From NCBI GenBank assembly GCA_037176705.1, contig CM073907.1, positions 12,555,001-12,619,000 of the forward strand: a stretch of 64,000 nt of DNA, written 5' to 3'. The stretch comes from Molossus alvarezi. Taxonomy: Eukaryota; Chordata; Mammalia; Chiroptera; Molossidae. The position numbers were made by a program, and so were the translations under genes. Below, in pieces: positions 53,533-63,544 of the stretch. The notes below the pieces were generated by a model. The model made no database searches and had not been told where the DNA came from. It saw nothing but the letters and a program-made list of their open reading frames with translations. The first letter of the stretch is position 1; each line of letters starts with the position of its first letter.

Positions 53533-54349
53533 TGTGTGACAGCAGCACAAGGTGCCAGCGAGAACTGGTGGCCGGGGGTATGTAGACGCAGAAAAGCAGG
53601 TGTCCGGGGATGCTTCTGAGAAAATGTTATCCTAAAGAAAGACTTCTGTCTAGGAAGAATGTCAGCTTGGACGGTAACTTAACTCTGCGTCCTTCAGAAC
53701 AAGTAACTAGTCGTTTCCTGTGGCTGGAGTTGGCCAAAGGCAGTGACAGAGGCAAGTGTGTCCTCAGTGCCTGCTGTCCTCCAGGTCTTGCTTCCCCCAC
53801 CCGGAAGCAGCTTACCACCTGTCCGAGCCAAACCACCGAGGGGAACTCTCCAGGCTGCCCTTCCCCCGCCCCAAGTCCCCCTTCCTGGCCATTCGCCCCT
53901 CTTCCAGCTTCCAAACATCAGTAATTCGCTGATAGAAACAAGGGACCGCTTTAGACAGACAGTGACCTTTTAAAAGAAAGGGCTGGATAATTCTTAAACG
54001 GTAGTTCAATGTGGTGGTTTAGAGAGCAGACACGCTGATGCGTTCCAAACCAATTTATGGACAAACTGCTTACAAGTCCCAAAGTTATCCTTCCCGGTGC
54101 CTGCCAAGACCTGCCGTTGTTCTTAGGACCCTGCTCCCTGGCAAAGTTCGAAGGGGAGCTGAGCACCCCACCCACCCAGCACAACATCTCTGTGCACTGG
54201 CGCCAAACTGAAGTCTGTAGGTGAGAAGCCAGGTCCCCTTCTGGGCCAGCCATGACCGTCAGGACGGGGAAGGTCTAGACCTCATGTGGAACCCATCCGT
54301 GGGTGAAGCTATAGCAGGCAGGCATGGGAAATGATGTTCGCTCTTCCAA
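53533..54349. other. Intergenic DNA without recognised genes
   Basis: Moderate-GC unique sequence; frames of about 100 codons on both strands are not recognised. Confidence 0.5.
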
Positions 54350-54363
54350 TATTCTTTAAGTCT

Positions 54364-54520
54364 TGCCCAGCCTTGTGGCTCAGTTGGCTGAACACCATCC
54401 GGTGTTCCCAAAGGTTGGGTTGTGGACTCCATCCTCGGTAGGGGGCATGCAGGAGGCAGCCAATCCACATTTCTCTCTCTCCCTCTCTCTCTACAAATCA
54501 ATAAAAATAATTTTTAAAAA
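54364..54520 (+). repeat. bat SINE, C type, short
   Basis: Head GCCCAGCCTTGTGGCTCAG, shortened body, tail CTCTACAAATCAATAAAAAT. Left TSD TATTCTTTAAGTCTT; the right TSD copy was split by the next SINE. Confidence 0.92.
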
Positions 54521-54530
54521 AAGTATCCTT

Positions 54531-54750
54531 TGCCTGGCTGGTGTGGCTCAGTGGTTGAGTGTTAACCATGCACCAGGAGGTCACTGGTTCGATTCCCAGT
54601 CAGGGCACATGCCCAGGTTGTGGGCCTGGTCCCCAGGGGGGGCATGCAGGAGGTGGCCAGTTGATGTTCTCTCTCATCGATGTTTCTATCTCTCTCTCCC
54701 TCTCCCTTCCTCTCTCTCTAAAATAAATAAAGAAAAAAATTTTTTTTAAA
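54531..54750 (+). repeat. bat SINE, C type, inserted in its neighbour's TSD
   Basis: Head GCCTGGCTGGTGTGGCTCAG, B box GGTTCGATTCC, tail CTAAAATAAATAAAG. TATCCTTT stands before it and CTATTCTTTAAGTCTT after it, so it landed in the right TSD of the SINE at 54364. Confidence 0.93.
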
Positions 54751-54766
54751 ACTATTCTTTAAGTCT

Positions 54767-56229
54767 TCATCACTGAGCTCAAAGCGGTTTCTAGAATGGT
54801 CCAGATCATGCTCTGCAAAGGGCTGGGGCATCTGAACGGAAATCAGAAAACGCTCCAAAAGGCAATGTGATATTTGTTTATTTGTACTAGCAGGGGGAAA
54901 AAAAAAAAAGCCCATTGGAGAAAACGCCTCATCTGGAAAAACAATCTGAACTTTTACTCACCCACAAATCTAAATTGCTATCTAACGGCCACTTTCCTCC
55001 CAAAACAATAGGGCAGGGGAGACGGGCCTTTTTCCTAAGACATGGTATAGTGTCACAGAAGCCCGAGGAGAAATAAACACAGTGCTTGTTTTCTGTGCAC
55101 ACTCCTGCTGCTGCAACATCGGAGCCCGCGCGTGTTTTCAGACACCAAGTGGAAAGAGAGATCTGACCGGTGACTCCGCCCAAGTTTGTCGCTGCAGCAC
55201 CTGAAGCTGTGCCAACCCTGCTTTGAACGTGCTCATCCCTCCCGTGACCTTTGCACTTCTAACATAGTTTCTGGTACCATGTTTACCTTCCTTTTTCAAT
55301 GCTGTTTAGTTGAAGGGACATTTTTTTCGTTAAGTCAAGGAGCGGAGATTATTGTCACCGCCTGCCGGAGGCTGAGGTTGAAAATCCCTGTATGATGGTA
55401 CACAGAGCTGTGACAAGCCGGCTGGTGATCACACCAGGGACAAAAAACGGGATTATCAACCGGTGTCTGTAAGAATGGAGATTAATGACTAGCATCGACC
55501 CCGTTCCAATAGCTCTAAAGACACGAGCCTTAGCACCTCCTCTCCTGAAAATAACAGCATGAGCACAAGGAGACCCCAACTTAGCCCGAGACCAATCCGA
55601 TGGAAAGGGGTGAACTGGAAGGGAACAGGGCTCTCTGGAGGTGGAGTTAGCGAGCTGTGAGCCCTCAGAACCAGGGCAAGGCAAGCCCCCGGCAGACATG
55701 TGGGCAGAGACACTTGAGGTGACAGGGTCTCCAGTGACCCAGGCCTGGTCACCAGTGGCTCCAGGTAGTTCTGCGGCTCACAGAGGCCCGGAAGTTGTGC
55801 CCTGATGATCCTGAGTTGACCAGAGGCCACTAAGAGCGGGGACGATGGATTCACCTCCCTCTTCGACATGTCTACGTGCAACGGTGACACTCACGGAACC
55901 TGCCGGGCTGCTGTCGAGCCAGCGATGGCCTTGCCACTGAGCCTGCCCAGATGATGCCCAGGCTTGGAGCTGGCAGCACCCGAACTCAGCCCCCATCCAG
56001 AGGCTGACAGATCTCCGGCTGCTGCTCTACCCGGACCGGCTCAAAACCAGGGCAGGGCGTGGGGGAACCCGTCAGCAGATTCAGATCAGGCACAGGCAGG
56101 GAACTGTGGACGAGGGTGGTTCAATTTCATAACGAAAGCAAACCTTGTCATTATCTCCCCTAACCATGCAATCATGTGTCGACTCAACTAAGACTCGGGA
56201 ATCTGGGGAACGGGGAAATGAGGCATGGT
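54767..56229. other. Intergenic DNA without recognised genes
   Basis: About 1.5 kb of unique-looking, moderate-GC DNA without SINEs. A 133-codon minus frame (55489-55890) is not recognised. Confidence 0.5.
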
Positions 56230-56972
56230 TTGGGATCTCGGGGAGTTGACAGTCTAATGAGACAGAGAAGCAAACAAGGGCTTAGTTTGAGACTACATAT
56301 TAAATTGAGCCACAGATAACTGCATTAAAAATCAGAACGCTTTAGAAGGTATGTGAAGGGATATATCGGGAGCTGACAGAACTTCTCTGCATCTCAATTT
56401 TGTTAGCAGTTACGTAACGCGATGTGTTTAACACTCTCAGAATGGTACATCCCAAGGAGGGCCTTCTATTGCCCACAGATTAAAGGATAAGTTCGAAAAG
56501 CAGCCAAATATTAGCCATTTCGTGTGGTTCAACCTAACAAATGCTCCAGGACAGGGAGAAGAACGGGAAGCGAGGTGAGCAGAGTAACAGACGGGCTCAT
56601 GAACTGCAACCACGTAATCGCAGCCCGGGGAGGTGGAGATGCCGTCTGCGGGCGAAGAAGCGGGGTGGGCAGGTCGCAGTCAATGTACAGGGACAGCACC
56701 AGGGAGCGCTAAGGTATGCACACTCAGCCTGTCTGCAGAACAGCGTCTCAGGCAGTTTGGAAGTCCCTGGGGAAACCAAAAACGTGGGGCGGCGTGAGAT
56801 TCCTGAGGCCCTGAAAGACCATGCGGAACGGACCGGAATTGGTTCTGCAGGCCGACTGTCGAGTTCTCGAGCAGGGCAGGGGCACAATGGAGTCGAGTTT
56901 GAAAAGACAACTTTGGTAGAAGTAGGAAGGATGAATTTGTTGCAAGAGATATCGGAAGAGGGACAGTGACTC
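56230..56972. other. Unique or very old repeat sequence
   Basis: AGTTGACAGTCTAATGAGAC and AGGCCCTGAAAGACCATGCG hint at antisense L2, but the support is weak. A 142-codon plus frame (56541-56969) is not recognised. Confidence 0.35.
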
Positions 56973-56989
56973 GGATCTGAGGGTTTCTT

Positions 56990-57184
56990 TTAAAATGTTT
57001 TTCTTTATTGATTTTAGAGAGAGAAAGGTAGAAACACATGAGAGAGAACATCAATTGGCCGCCTGCTGCATACCCCTCACTGGGGATCGGGCCCACAACC
57101 TGGGCATGTGCCCTGACCGGGAATCAAACCTGTGACCTCTTGGTGCAGGGTCGACGCTCAACCACCAAGCCACACCGGCCGGGC
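56990..57184 (-). repeat. bat SINE, C type, young copy
   Basis: Minus orientation, body CCCCTCACTGGGGATCGGG, head CACACCGGCCGGGC. Near-perfect TSD GGATCTGAGGGTTTCTT / TGATCTGAGGGTTTCTT. Confidence 0.95.
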
Positions 57185-57239
57185 TGATCTGAGGGTTTCT
57201 TAATCAAGGACTGCGAATCCCTTGAGGTGACTGCAAAAG

Positions 57240-57264
57240 TGTGTGTGTGTGTGTGTGTGTGTGT
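57240..57264. repeat. (GT)n microsatellite
   Basis: About twelve GT units just upstream of the RPS4X pseudogene. Confidence 0.95.
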
Positions 57265-57380
57265 GCACACGCACGCATGTGAACACAAGCACTTTCTCAG
57301 GAAGAGCATCTGTGATTTTCATCAGATACTCAAAGCGTTCATCACTTCAAGGTCAAGTTCCTTCCGCACCTCCCACGGCC

Positions 57381-58432
57381 ATGGTGTGCGGTGCCAAGAA
57401 GCAGGTGAGTGTGCAGGACTGGATGCTGGGTAAACTGACGGGTGTGTTTGCACCTCAGCCACCCACCAGCCCCCGCGAGCTGAGAGACTGTCCCTCCATC
57501 ATGTTCCTAAGGATAGACTTAAGGATGGCCTACAAGGAGCTGAAGTAAGGATCCCCAGGCGACAGTCCATGAAGATCAATGGCAGGGTCCGAACCAATGT
57601 CACCTACCCAGCTGGTTTTATGGACCTCCCCAGCACTGACAAGAACGGAGAGAATTTCCGCCCGATCTATGACACCAGGGGTCACTGCTGTTCATTAGAC
57701 ACACAGAGGCCAAGTACAAGCCGTGCAAAGTCGGGAAGATCTTTGTGGGCACAAGGGGAACCCTTCATCGGGTGACCCGTGACGCGCGCACCCTCCGCCA
57801 GTCACCCTGACCCCTCATCGAGGTCAACGCCGCCATTCGGACTGATTTGGAGATTGGTGAAATTACCAATTTCAGTCCAGCTGGTGTGGCTCAGTGGCTG
57901 AGTGTTGACCCCACGCACCAAGAGGTCGCGGGTTCAATCCCTGGTCAGGGCACACACCCAGGTTGTGGGCCCGATCCCCAGTGGGGGCATGCTGGAGGTG
58001 GCCAGTCGATGTTCTCTCTCATTGATGTTTCTATCTCTCTCTCCCTCTCCCTTCTTCTCTCTCTAAAATCAATAAAGAGAAAAAAAATTTTTTTCAATTA
58101 CCGATTTCATCCAGTTTGACACTGGTAACCTGTATACGGTGACCGGTGCTAACCTGGGAAGAATTGGCGCGATCACCCACAGAGGGACACCCTGGTACTT
58201 TTGACGTAGCTCACGGTGAAAGACGCCCACGGCAACAGTGTTGCCGCCGGCTCTGCAACAGTTCAGTTACCGGCAAAGACAGATTTCCCTCCCCGTGGAA
58301 AGGGAAGCCACCTCACTGTCGCGGGACAGACAGACAAGACACTGGCGGCCAAACAGAGCAGGGGGTGAAATGAGGTCAAGGTGACATGTTTGGAAGAGTC
58401 TTTGTGCTTAAACATAATAAATCCAGCGTGAG
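57381..58432 (+). pseudogene. RPS4X: RPS4X processed pseudogene
   Basis: This is an intronless copy of the 40S ribosomal protein S4 mRNA. The parental protein is about 263 residues. ATG at 57381 is followed by KLTGVFAPQPPTSPRELRDC, with an early in-frame loss of four codons, and the frame ends at TAA near 57546. A shifted frame continues with INGRVRTNVTYPAGFMDL and [18 protein letters not shown]4-type SINE position splits the gene at 57875-58095, and [18 protein letters not shown] follows near 58115-58170. The terminal LAAKQS-like codons are followed by TGA near 58367, and a 3' UTR with AATAAA near 58420 follows. Several frameshifts and stops make it non-functional. Lack of introns throughout indicates L1-mediated retroposition. 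The 5' UTR and poly-A ends are not clear. Confidence 0.93.
57875..58095 (+). repeat. bat SINE, C type, inside the RPS4X pseudogene
   Basis: Head GTCCAGCTGGTGTGGCTCAG, body GATCCCCAGTGGGGGCATG, tail CTCTAAAATCAATAAAGAGA. TSD AATTACCAATTTCA / AATTACCGATTTCA comes from the pseudogene coding region, so the SINE is the later arrival. Confidence 0.96.
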
Positions 58433-58444
58433 GAAAAAGGCTGA

Positions 58445-58700
58445 GCCCAGGCCGGTGTGGCCCGGTGGTCAGAGCAACGGCCCATCCACCAAAAGGTCTC
58501 GGGTTCGATTCCCAGTCAAGGGCATGCACTTGGTTTGCAGGTTTGCTCCCCAGCCCCGGTTGGAGTTATGTGGGAGGCAACTAATCGATGTGTCTCTCTC
58601 ATATCAATGTTTCTCTCTCTCTCTCTCCTCCCCCCTCTTCTTCCACTCTCTCTGAAAACCAATGCAAAAAATATCCTCAGGTGAAGACTAAAAAAGAAAA
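58445..58700 (+). repeat. bat SINE, H type, at the end of the RPS4X pseudogene
   Basis: Head GCCCAGGCCGGTGTGGCC, B box GGTTCGATTCC, tail ATCCTCAGGTGAAGACTAAA. TSD GAAAAAGGCTGA on both sides. Confidence 0.95.
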
Positions 58701-58712
58701 GAAAAAGGCTGA

Positions 58713-59650
58713 GAAGGAGAGGGTTAACGTTCAAGGGCACTTGATGGGGCGGGAGCAGTAAGTCTGCAGAGAACGGGCTGCAGTCTTGAGACACTTGAGA
58801 GAGACTGCATTCCTGGGCTGGCAATTAATGAGTGAGTGAGAGAAGGGGACTTGAAAGATGACAATAGAGAGTCCAGTTGGCGACCTGGGAAGTGCAGGGA
58901 GGAGGAAAAGGGGAGAGGAACAGAAGGAGTATCATTATCCTAACAAAAAATGATTTCACTTCAAAGCACTGGATACTTAACCTTTCCACCCCAGCCACTC
59001 TTAGCTGGAGATTCTTCTCCATTTTTATGAGCCAAAATATTTCTGGCTCAAGGCAGAGATAAGATGAACTACAGAGGACCCTGCATGCATATAAAAATAA
59101 AAAGCAGATGAGAAAACAGTCTTCAAAGTCCTTCTCAGGGTGATGTCTCTCTCCACGCAGGCCTGCCCCGTTCCCCACGGCACTAGGAAATCCCACAGAC
59201 ATGCCTTGGTCACATAAGGTAACGAGTTTAACATAGATGAGGAAAGGAAGCTAAAAACGGCAATCCGGATAGTGCTAATTTTTCCAAATGTACAAAGCGT
59301 TTCACGGAGCTTGAGGTTTTTGCAAATTAGGAATTGGACTTCCCGGTGTGGGTCGCTCCTCCAATGAATATAGCTTCATTTCTCGTGTTTTGATGTACAT
59401 ACCACATACTGGGGAACAAATTGCTATTTCTTTAGGTTGTTAAGCAGAGCCTCAGATCCTTTCTGATTTGTCCCTCCCTCCCTCCCCAAATGTCCAAAGT
59501 TAAAATAGTGATGGACACAGAGCAGATGCCCCAAATCAGTCAGCATGCTGCAATTGCTCACCTCGACCTCAACTTCTAAGTAGAACAGAAATTTCCGTGG
59601 ATTTAAAAGCTTTTCTTACATAAGAAATGTACGATAGCACTACAACACAA
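58713..59650. other. Intergenic DNA without recognised genes
   Basis: Unique-looking sequence. A 125-codon minus frame (58825-59202) is not recognised. Confidence 0.5.
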
Positions 59651-59663
59651 GAATAAACAACAT

Positions 59664-59868
59664 CGCCCGGCGGGTGGCTCAGCTGGTAGAGTGTCACCCC
59701 GTGCACCGAAAAGCTGTGGTTCATTCCCGGTCATGGCACATACCAGGGTTTTGGGTTCGGACCCTGGTCTGGGCATGTGCAGAAGGCGACCAATTGATGT
59801 TTCTCCCTCTCTTTCTCCCTTCCTCTCTCTAAGCATGTTTTTGGGTTTAGATTAAAAATAATAATAAA
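59664..59868 (+). repeat. bat SINE, divergent variant
   Basis: Head CGCCCGGCGGGTGGCTCAGC, altered B box GGTTCATTCCC, body CGGACCCTGGTCTGGGCATG, tail AAGCATGTTTTTGGGTTTAG. TSD AATAAACAACAT / AATAAACAATAT. Unlike either main subtype. Confidence 0.88.
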
Positions 59869-59881
59869 AATAAACAATATT

Positions 59882-60574
59882 ATGCACGTATGACCAGGGA
59901 CCAAATGTCCCACGGTGCTCCTTTGAGGTACAGGGTCCTGGGTGCCACCTGGACTGATTAAAGTCAGAATTAGAATCTCCGTAGAGGGGAAGGAGTCACC
60001 CCTCACAGCAAGGCCACTGATTTATGAAACAGATGGATGGCAGGGAGAGAGAGAGAGAGAGAAAGGAGAGCTAGTCAAAGTCGGTCTAGGAAAGAGGAAG
60101 AAAGAGAAAAAAATTCCTCTGTGTCTCTGGTGGGCAGGGGTGGGGTCACACCACCACCGAACTTGACCCTGCTGATATGTAAAACCGGTCCTACAGATTT
60201 CCTTTCAGACTGTTCTCAAAAAATATATAATGATAATAAAGGTTCTCTTATAGAACTTTATCTGATGCCATTAATTCTGAAATGGCTCTGAAGTTCGGAC
60301 GTCTCTAAGTCAAAGGCAGGGAAGGCGCAGGAATTACAATACTTCCTTGATGCCCTCACCTCTGCCCCAACCTCCCATGGGGATCAGGGACGGAGCGCAC
60401 CTGGGAGGGGGCACCTCCTGCCGCGGCGGCCACGTCGTGGGCCCACGGTTTCCCTCAGAAGGTCCTTGGGGCTGCAGTCTGGCTGAAGCTGGCTTTGCAA
60501 AGGACTTTGCACCGCGTGGAGAACATTAATTAAAGCTGGGGGCTGGGGCCCTCATTCCCTCCACGAGCGGTTCT
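59882..60574. other. Intergenic DNA without recognised genes
   Basis: Unique-looking, with a short (GA)n at about 60045-60062. Nothing else recognised. Confidence 0.5.
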
Positions 60575-60700
60575 CCTGTGTCAACGTCACCAAGAGGGTG
60601 AGCCTCACCCCCAGAGTGTCGGGTTCAGGGGGTCTGGGGTGAGCCTAGGATTCTGATCCAGGCAGGACCCCACATTTTGATCACAGCTCCCAGGTGGATT
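60575..60700 (-). mobile_element. MER5A-like DNA transposon remnant
   Basis: AGAGTGTCGGGTTCAGGGGG, TCTGGGGTGAGCCTAGGATT and GATCACAGCTCCCAGG follow the antisense order of the short hAT-type element MER5A. Diverged and incomplete. Confidence 0.55.
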
Positions 60701-61254
60701 AAAAAAGATGAAAGTGTTGTATCCATGATTATATGGTTGCCACTATTAAAAATACCTATACCAGCTTCTAATTAAAACGGTGCAGAGGACACGTATGTTA
60801 TCTCCTCTCCCTCTGAAATCACTGCCGAAAGGAAAAGAGAAAAGCTACAAAGCCACGAGGAAGATCCAAGCGAGGGGAGATGGCAGTACTTCTTGGAAGA
60901 GGGTGAGTCAGTCCAGAAGTGGTTGCCGAGGAGGAAAGCAACGCAGAGACCAGAGCGGAGAAGCCAACTAGCTCAGGGACGCAGGAACCAACCACGAAGG
61001 GCAGGCTAGGGCTGCAGGGTTGAACATGGGAGCCAGTGAATAACAACAATGGAACACCTGATTCCCCAGGTCTGCCCCCACCCATCCGTCCACCCTGCAC
61101 AGACTTTCAGCAAAAGAGCTGGCTTGCTCAAGGGCTCTCAATGTACTTGTCAGCGACATACTCATACATATAAACTGAAAACTAAGGATTACAAAACACT
61201 GTGGGACAATGCTCCAACTTTAAAGATAGAAACAGAGAGAGAAAGAGAGAGAGA
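60701..61254. other. Intergenic DNA without recognised genes
   Basis: Unique-looking sequence; nothing recognised. Confidence 0.5.
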
Positions 61255-61290
61255 GAGAGGGAGGGAGGGAGGGAGGGAGGGAGGGAGGGA
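61255..61290. repeat. (GGGA)n microsatellite
   Basis: About eight GGGA units preceded by an imperfect (GA)n. Confidence 0.95.
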
Positions 61291-61814
61291 GGAAGAAATA
61301 AAGAGAGAAATGGGTCTTAAAATTTTTAAATCATATAATTTTTCAGAGGAGTTGGGGTGTGGTGGAGATAAAATACTGCAGAGAAAAGAGAAGAATCGAT
61401 ATGTATGGTCCAATATCAAACAACCAGGATTCCCAGAGAGAAGAGAGGAAAGGTGTTTCTCTAAGAAACAATACAAGGTATTTTCTCAAAATTAGGAAAT
61501 ACTGGTTTCCACGTTCAAAGAACATCTAAGTCCCTGGCAAAGATGAATAGATGAGGCACATCAGAGTGAAATTTCACCAGGAATAAAGAGATGCTACAAC
61601 TTTCAGGAAAAAAAGCATAAAGCTGAAGAAAGCAGCAACGTTCCTACTAGACTAACGCGTGGTTTTCAACTTCAGAGAAAAGAACTGCTCAAGCTAGAAT
61701 TTTATACCTATGCAAACTATCAACGAGAAAGGAGGCAAACAGGGTCTCCCACGGAGAGGAGCCAAGTCAGCCAGCCCAGACAAGCGTGGCTCCTGACTCA
61801 CGCTGCCTTCCTGT
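61291..61814. other. Intergenic DNA without recognised genes
   Basis: A-rich unique sequence; 61660-61750 faintly resembles the same old L1/HAL1 ORF1 region as 50580-50750. Confidence 0.4.
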
Positions 61815-62040
61815 GCTTTCTCATTCATTGTTTCCACAGCATTTACAGAGTGTCTACTGTGTGCCAGGCACTGGGGACCTGGGGGGGGGCATAAAATAAA
61901 GCTCTGATCCTTGTGGAGGAAAACAAGCAGGGTAAGAGATAAGTGTGGAGTGCTGGTGGGGAGAGAACAGAGGTGATCTCGGGAGTCTGAGTGCAGTGTG
62001 GGCCAGAGCCCGGAGAGGTTCTGAGGGGACAGACATCAGG
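61815..62040 (-). repeat. L2 3'-end fragment
   Basis: TGTCTACTGTGTGCCAGGCA, then a stretch with GCTCTGATCCTTGTGGAGGA and AGCAGGGTAAGAGATAAGTG, is the usual antisense 3' end of L2. Confidence 0.65.
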
Positions 62041-62388
62041 CAGAGGGACTCCAGCCCCCCACCCCCGTCACTCAGTCTGGCCTCTTGGCTCTTATTCTCT
62101 AGGGAAAAGGTATCCCACTTGCTCTCAGTGGTCTCACTTCTCTGGATGCCCTGGGAATCAATTGCCTGCACCCCAGTAGCAGGGCTAAGCAGCCAGTCAC
62201 CACATGGCTGGGGCCCTGTCTGGCTGATCCTTTCTCTCCCTCCCCAGTGGGGACCTTGCAAGGGTCAAGGGACCCCAGATAGACAGAAAGGACACATGCT
62301 GTTAGATGCTAAAATGGTAAGTCCAGGCCCCAAACTGGTCTAGGCAGACATGCCATCTTATCTGTCTTTAGCTCTTCATGTGGTTTTT

Positions 62389-62643
62389 TTTTTTTAAATC
62401 CTCACCGGAGGATATTTTTCCATTTATTATCAGATGGAGTGGGAGGCAGAGAGAGAGAGAGAGACAGAGAGACAGAGACATGTGAGAGAGACACATCGGC
62501 TGGTTGCCTCCGGATTGACTCTGACCGACTGGGAGCCGAACCTCAGGACTGGGGACCGAACCTCAACAGAGGTTCGTGCCCTTGACCGGAATTGAACCCA
62601 TGACTCACCGATGCTCTAACCGCTGAGCCAAACTGGCCAGGGC
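62389..62643 (-). repeat. bat SINE, H type, with internal duplication
   Basis: Minus orientation, tail AATCCTCACCGGAGGATA, head AAACTGGCCAGGGC. The body contains a short repeat (GACTGGGAGCCGAACCTCA and GACTGGGGACCGAACCTCA). TSD about CATGTGGTTTT / AATGTGGGTTTT. Confidence 0.93.
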
Positions 62644-62679
62644 AATGTGGGTTTTCACAAGAGAAAGCAACAGAGAGGT

Positions 62680-62770
62680 GTCGTCCCCCTCATGGACAGA
62701 CGTAGAAACTGAGGCACTGCCAGGTAAGGACCTACCCAGGGACACAGGTCCCGTCAGTCACAGGGCCCAA
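62680..62770 (-). repeat. Probable MIR fragment
   Basis: GACGTAGAAACTGAGGCACT followed by ACCTACCCAGGGACACAGGT matches the antisense MIR core. Confidence 0.5.
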
Positions 62771-63430
62771 ACTTCTGGGACCACTCAACACCAGAAGTAA
62801 AAATGTTTTTCCTCTCGCTTTTCATTCTCCATACAAGTGAAAACCAGGCTTAAGTTGTGAGTGGTTCACGAGAACAAAAGATCCTCTAAGTCAGCATTTA
62901 ACAAAACAGAAGTTGAGTCCTCCTGGGACTTCCCCTGAGCTGTGGTCTTCCAGCTACGGAAAGAGACAGGTACCAGAGCTGGTTACCCTTGGTCTCAGAG
63001 CAGAAACAACCACATTCAGGAAAGAAATGCGCATGAAAAGACGGAGCAAAGTCAAGCTGGAAGAAGAAAGACGTTTCCGGGGCTAAGTCACCAGCGTCGC
63101 TTCTACTCCCCTTCTGGACTGTGCCACCTTAGCCTCCCATTCCCAACGTGGCCCTTCCCTTGCGTTACCTGTGTTCAGGTAGCACGGAGGTCCTGAGAAC
63201 GGAGGAGTGTCTGCATCTGTGGGCGGGAGTGTGCGAAGGTGCAGGATGGAGAAGCAGCAGCCGGCTGCCAACCTGTGGAGTCAGCAGCTCGGCTGATACT
63301 CCTGCTGAGGAAGGAAATGTAGGGGTGGCCCTGTCTCCAGCGGGCTCTGGCGCAGCTCCCGGAGCTGACTCAGGCATTGATTCATCATGTGCAACCTGAG
63401 GTCAGACAACTTCTTGGCCAGATTTAAAAC
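62771..63430. other. Intergenic DNA without recognised genes
   Basis: Unique-looking sequence; nothing recognised. Confidence 0.5.
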
Positions 63431-63540
63431 ATCGTGCATTTCTATAGTATTTAACAGCTTTAAAATACGCTCCCATTTAATCCTCAAAACTCCTGCATGA
63501 GAGAAGCACACTAGGGTTTGCAATTTACTTGAAATGAGTC
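63431..63540 (-). repeat. Probable MIR-family fragment
   Basis: AATACGCTCCCATTTAATCC then TCAAAACTCCTGCATGAGAG resembles the antisense 3' part of MIR. Confidence 0.4.
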
Positions 63541-63544
63541 CAAA

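Noticed and set aside
53413..53619. Repeat protein over the 14-bp minisatellite
   Set aside because: A 14-base unit shifts frame every copy; the open frame is a by-product of base composition.
57381..57548. Functional RPS4X gene
   Set aside because: Premature TAA near 57546, several frameshifts, an internal SINE and no introns show a dead retrocopy.
2495..62643. Many 60-90 codon frames of one similar type, such as MAQRLERRPAVQRDPGSVPA
   Set aside because: They are translations of the same young SINE, repeated about twenty times. Similarity reflects the repeat, not a protein family.
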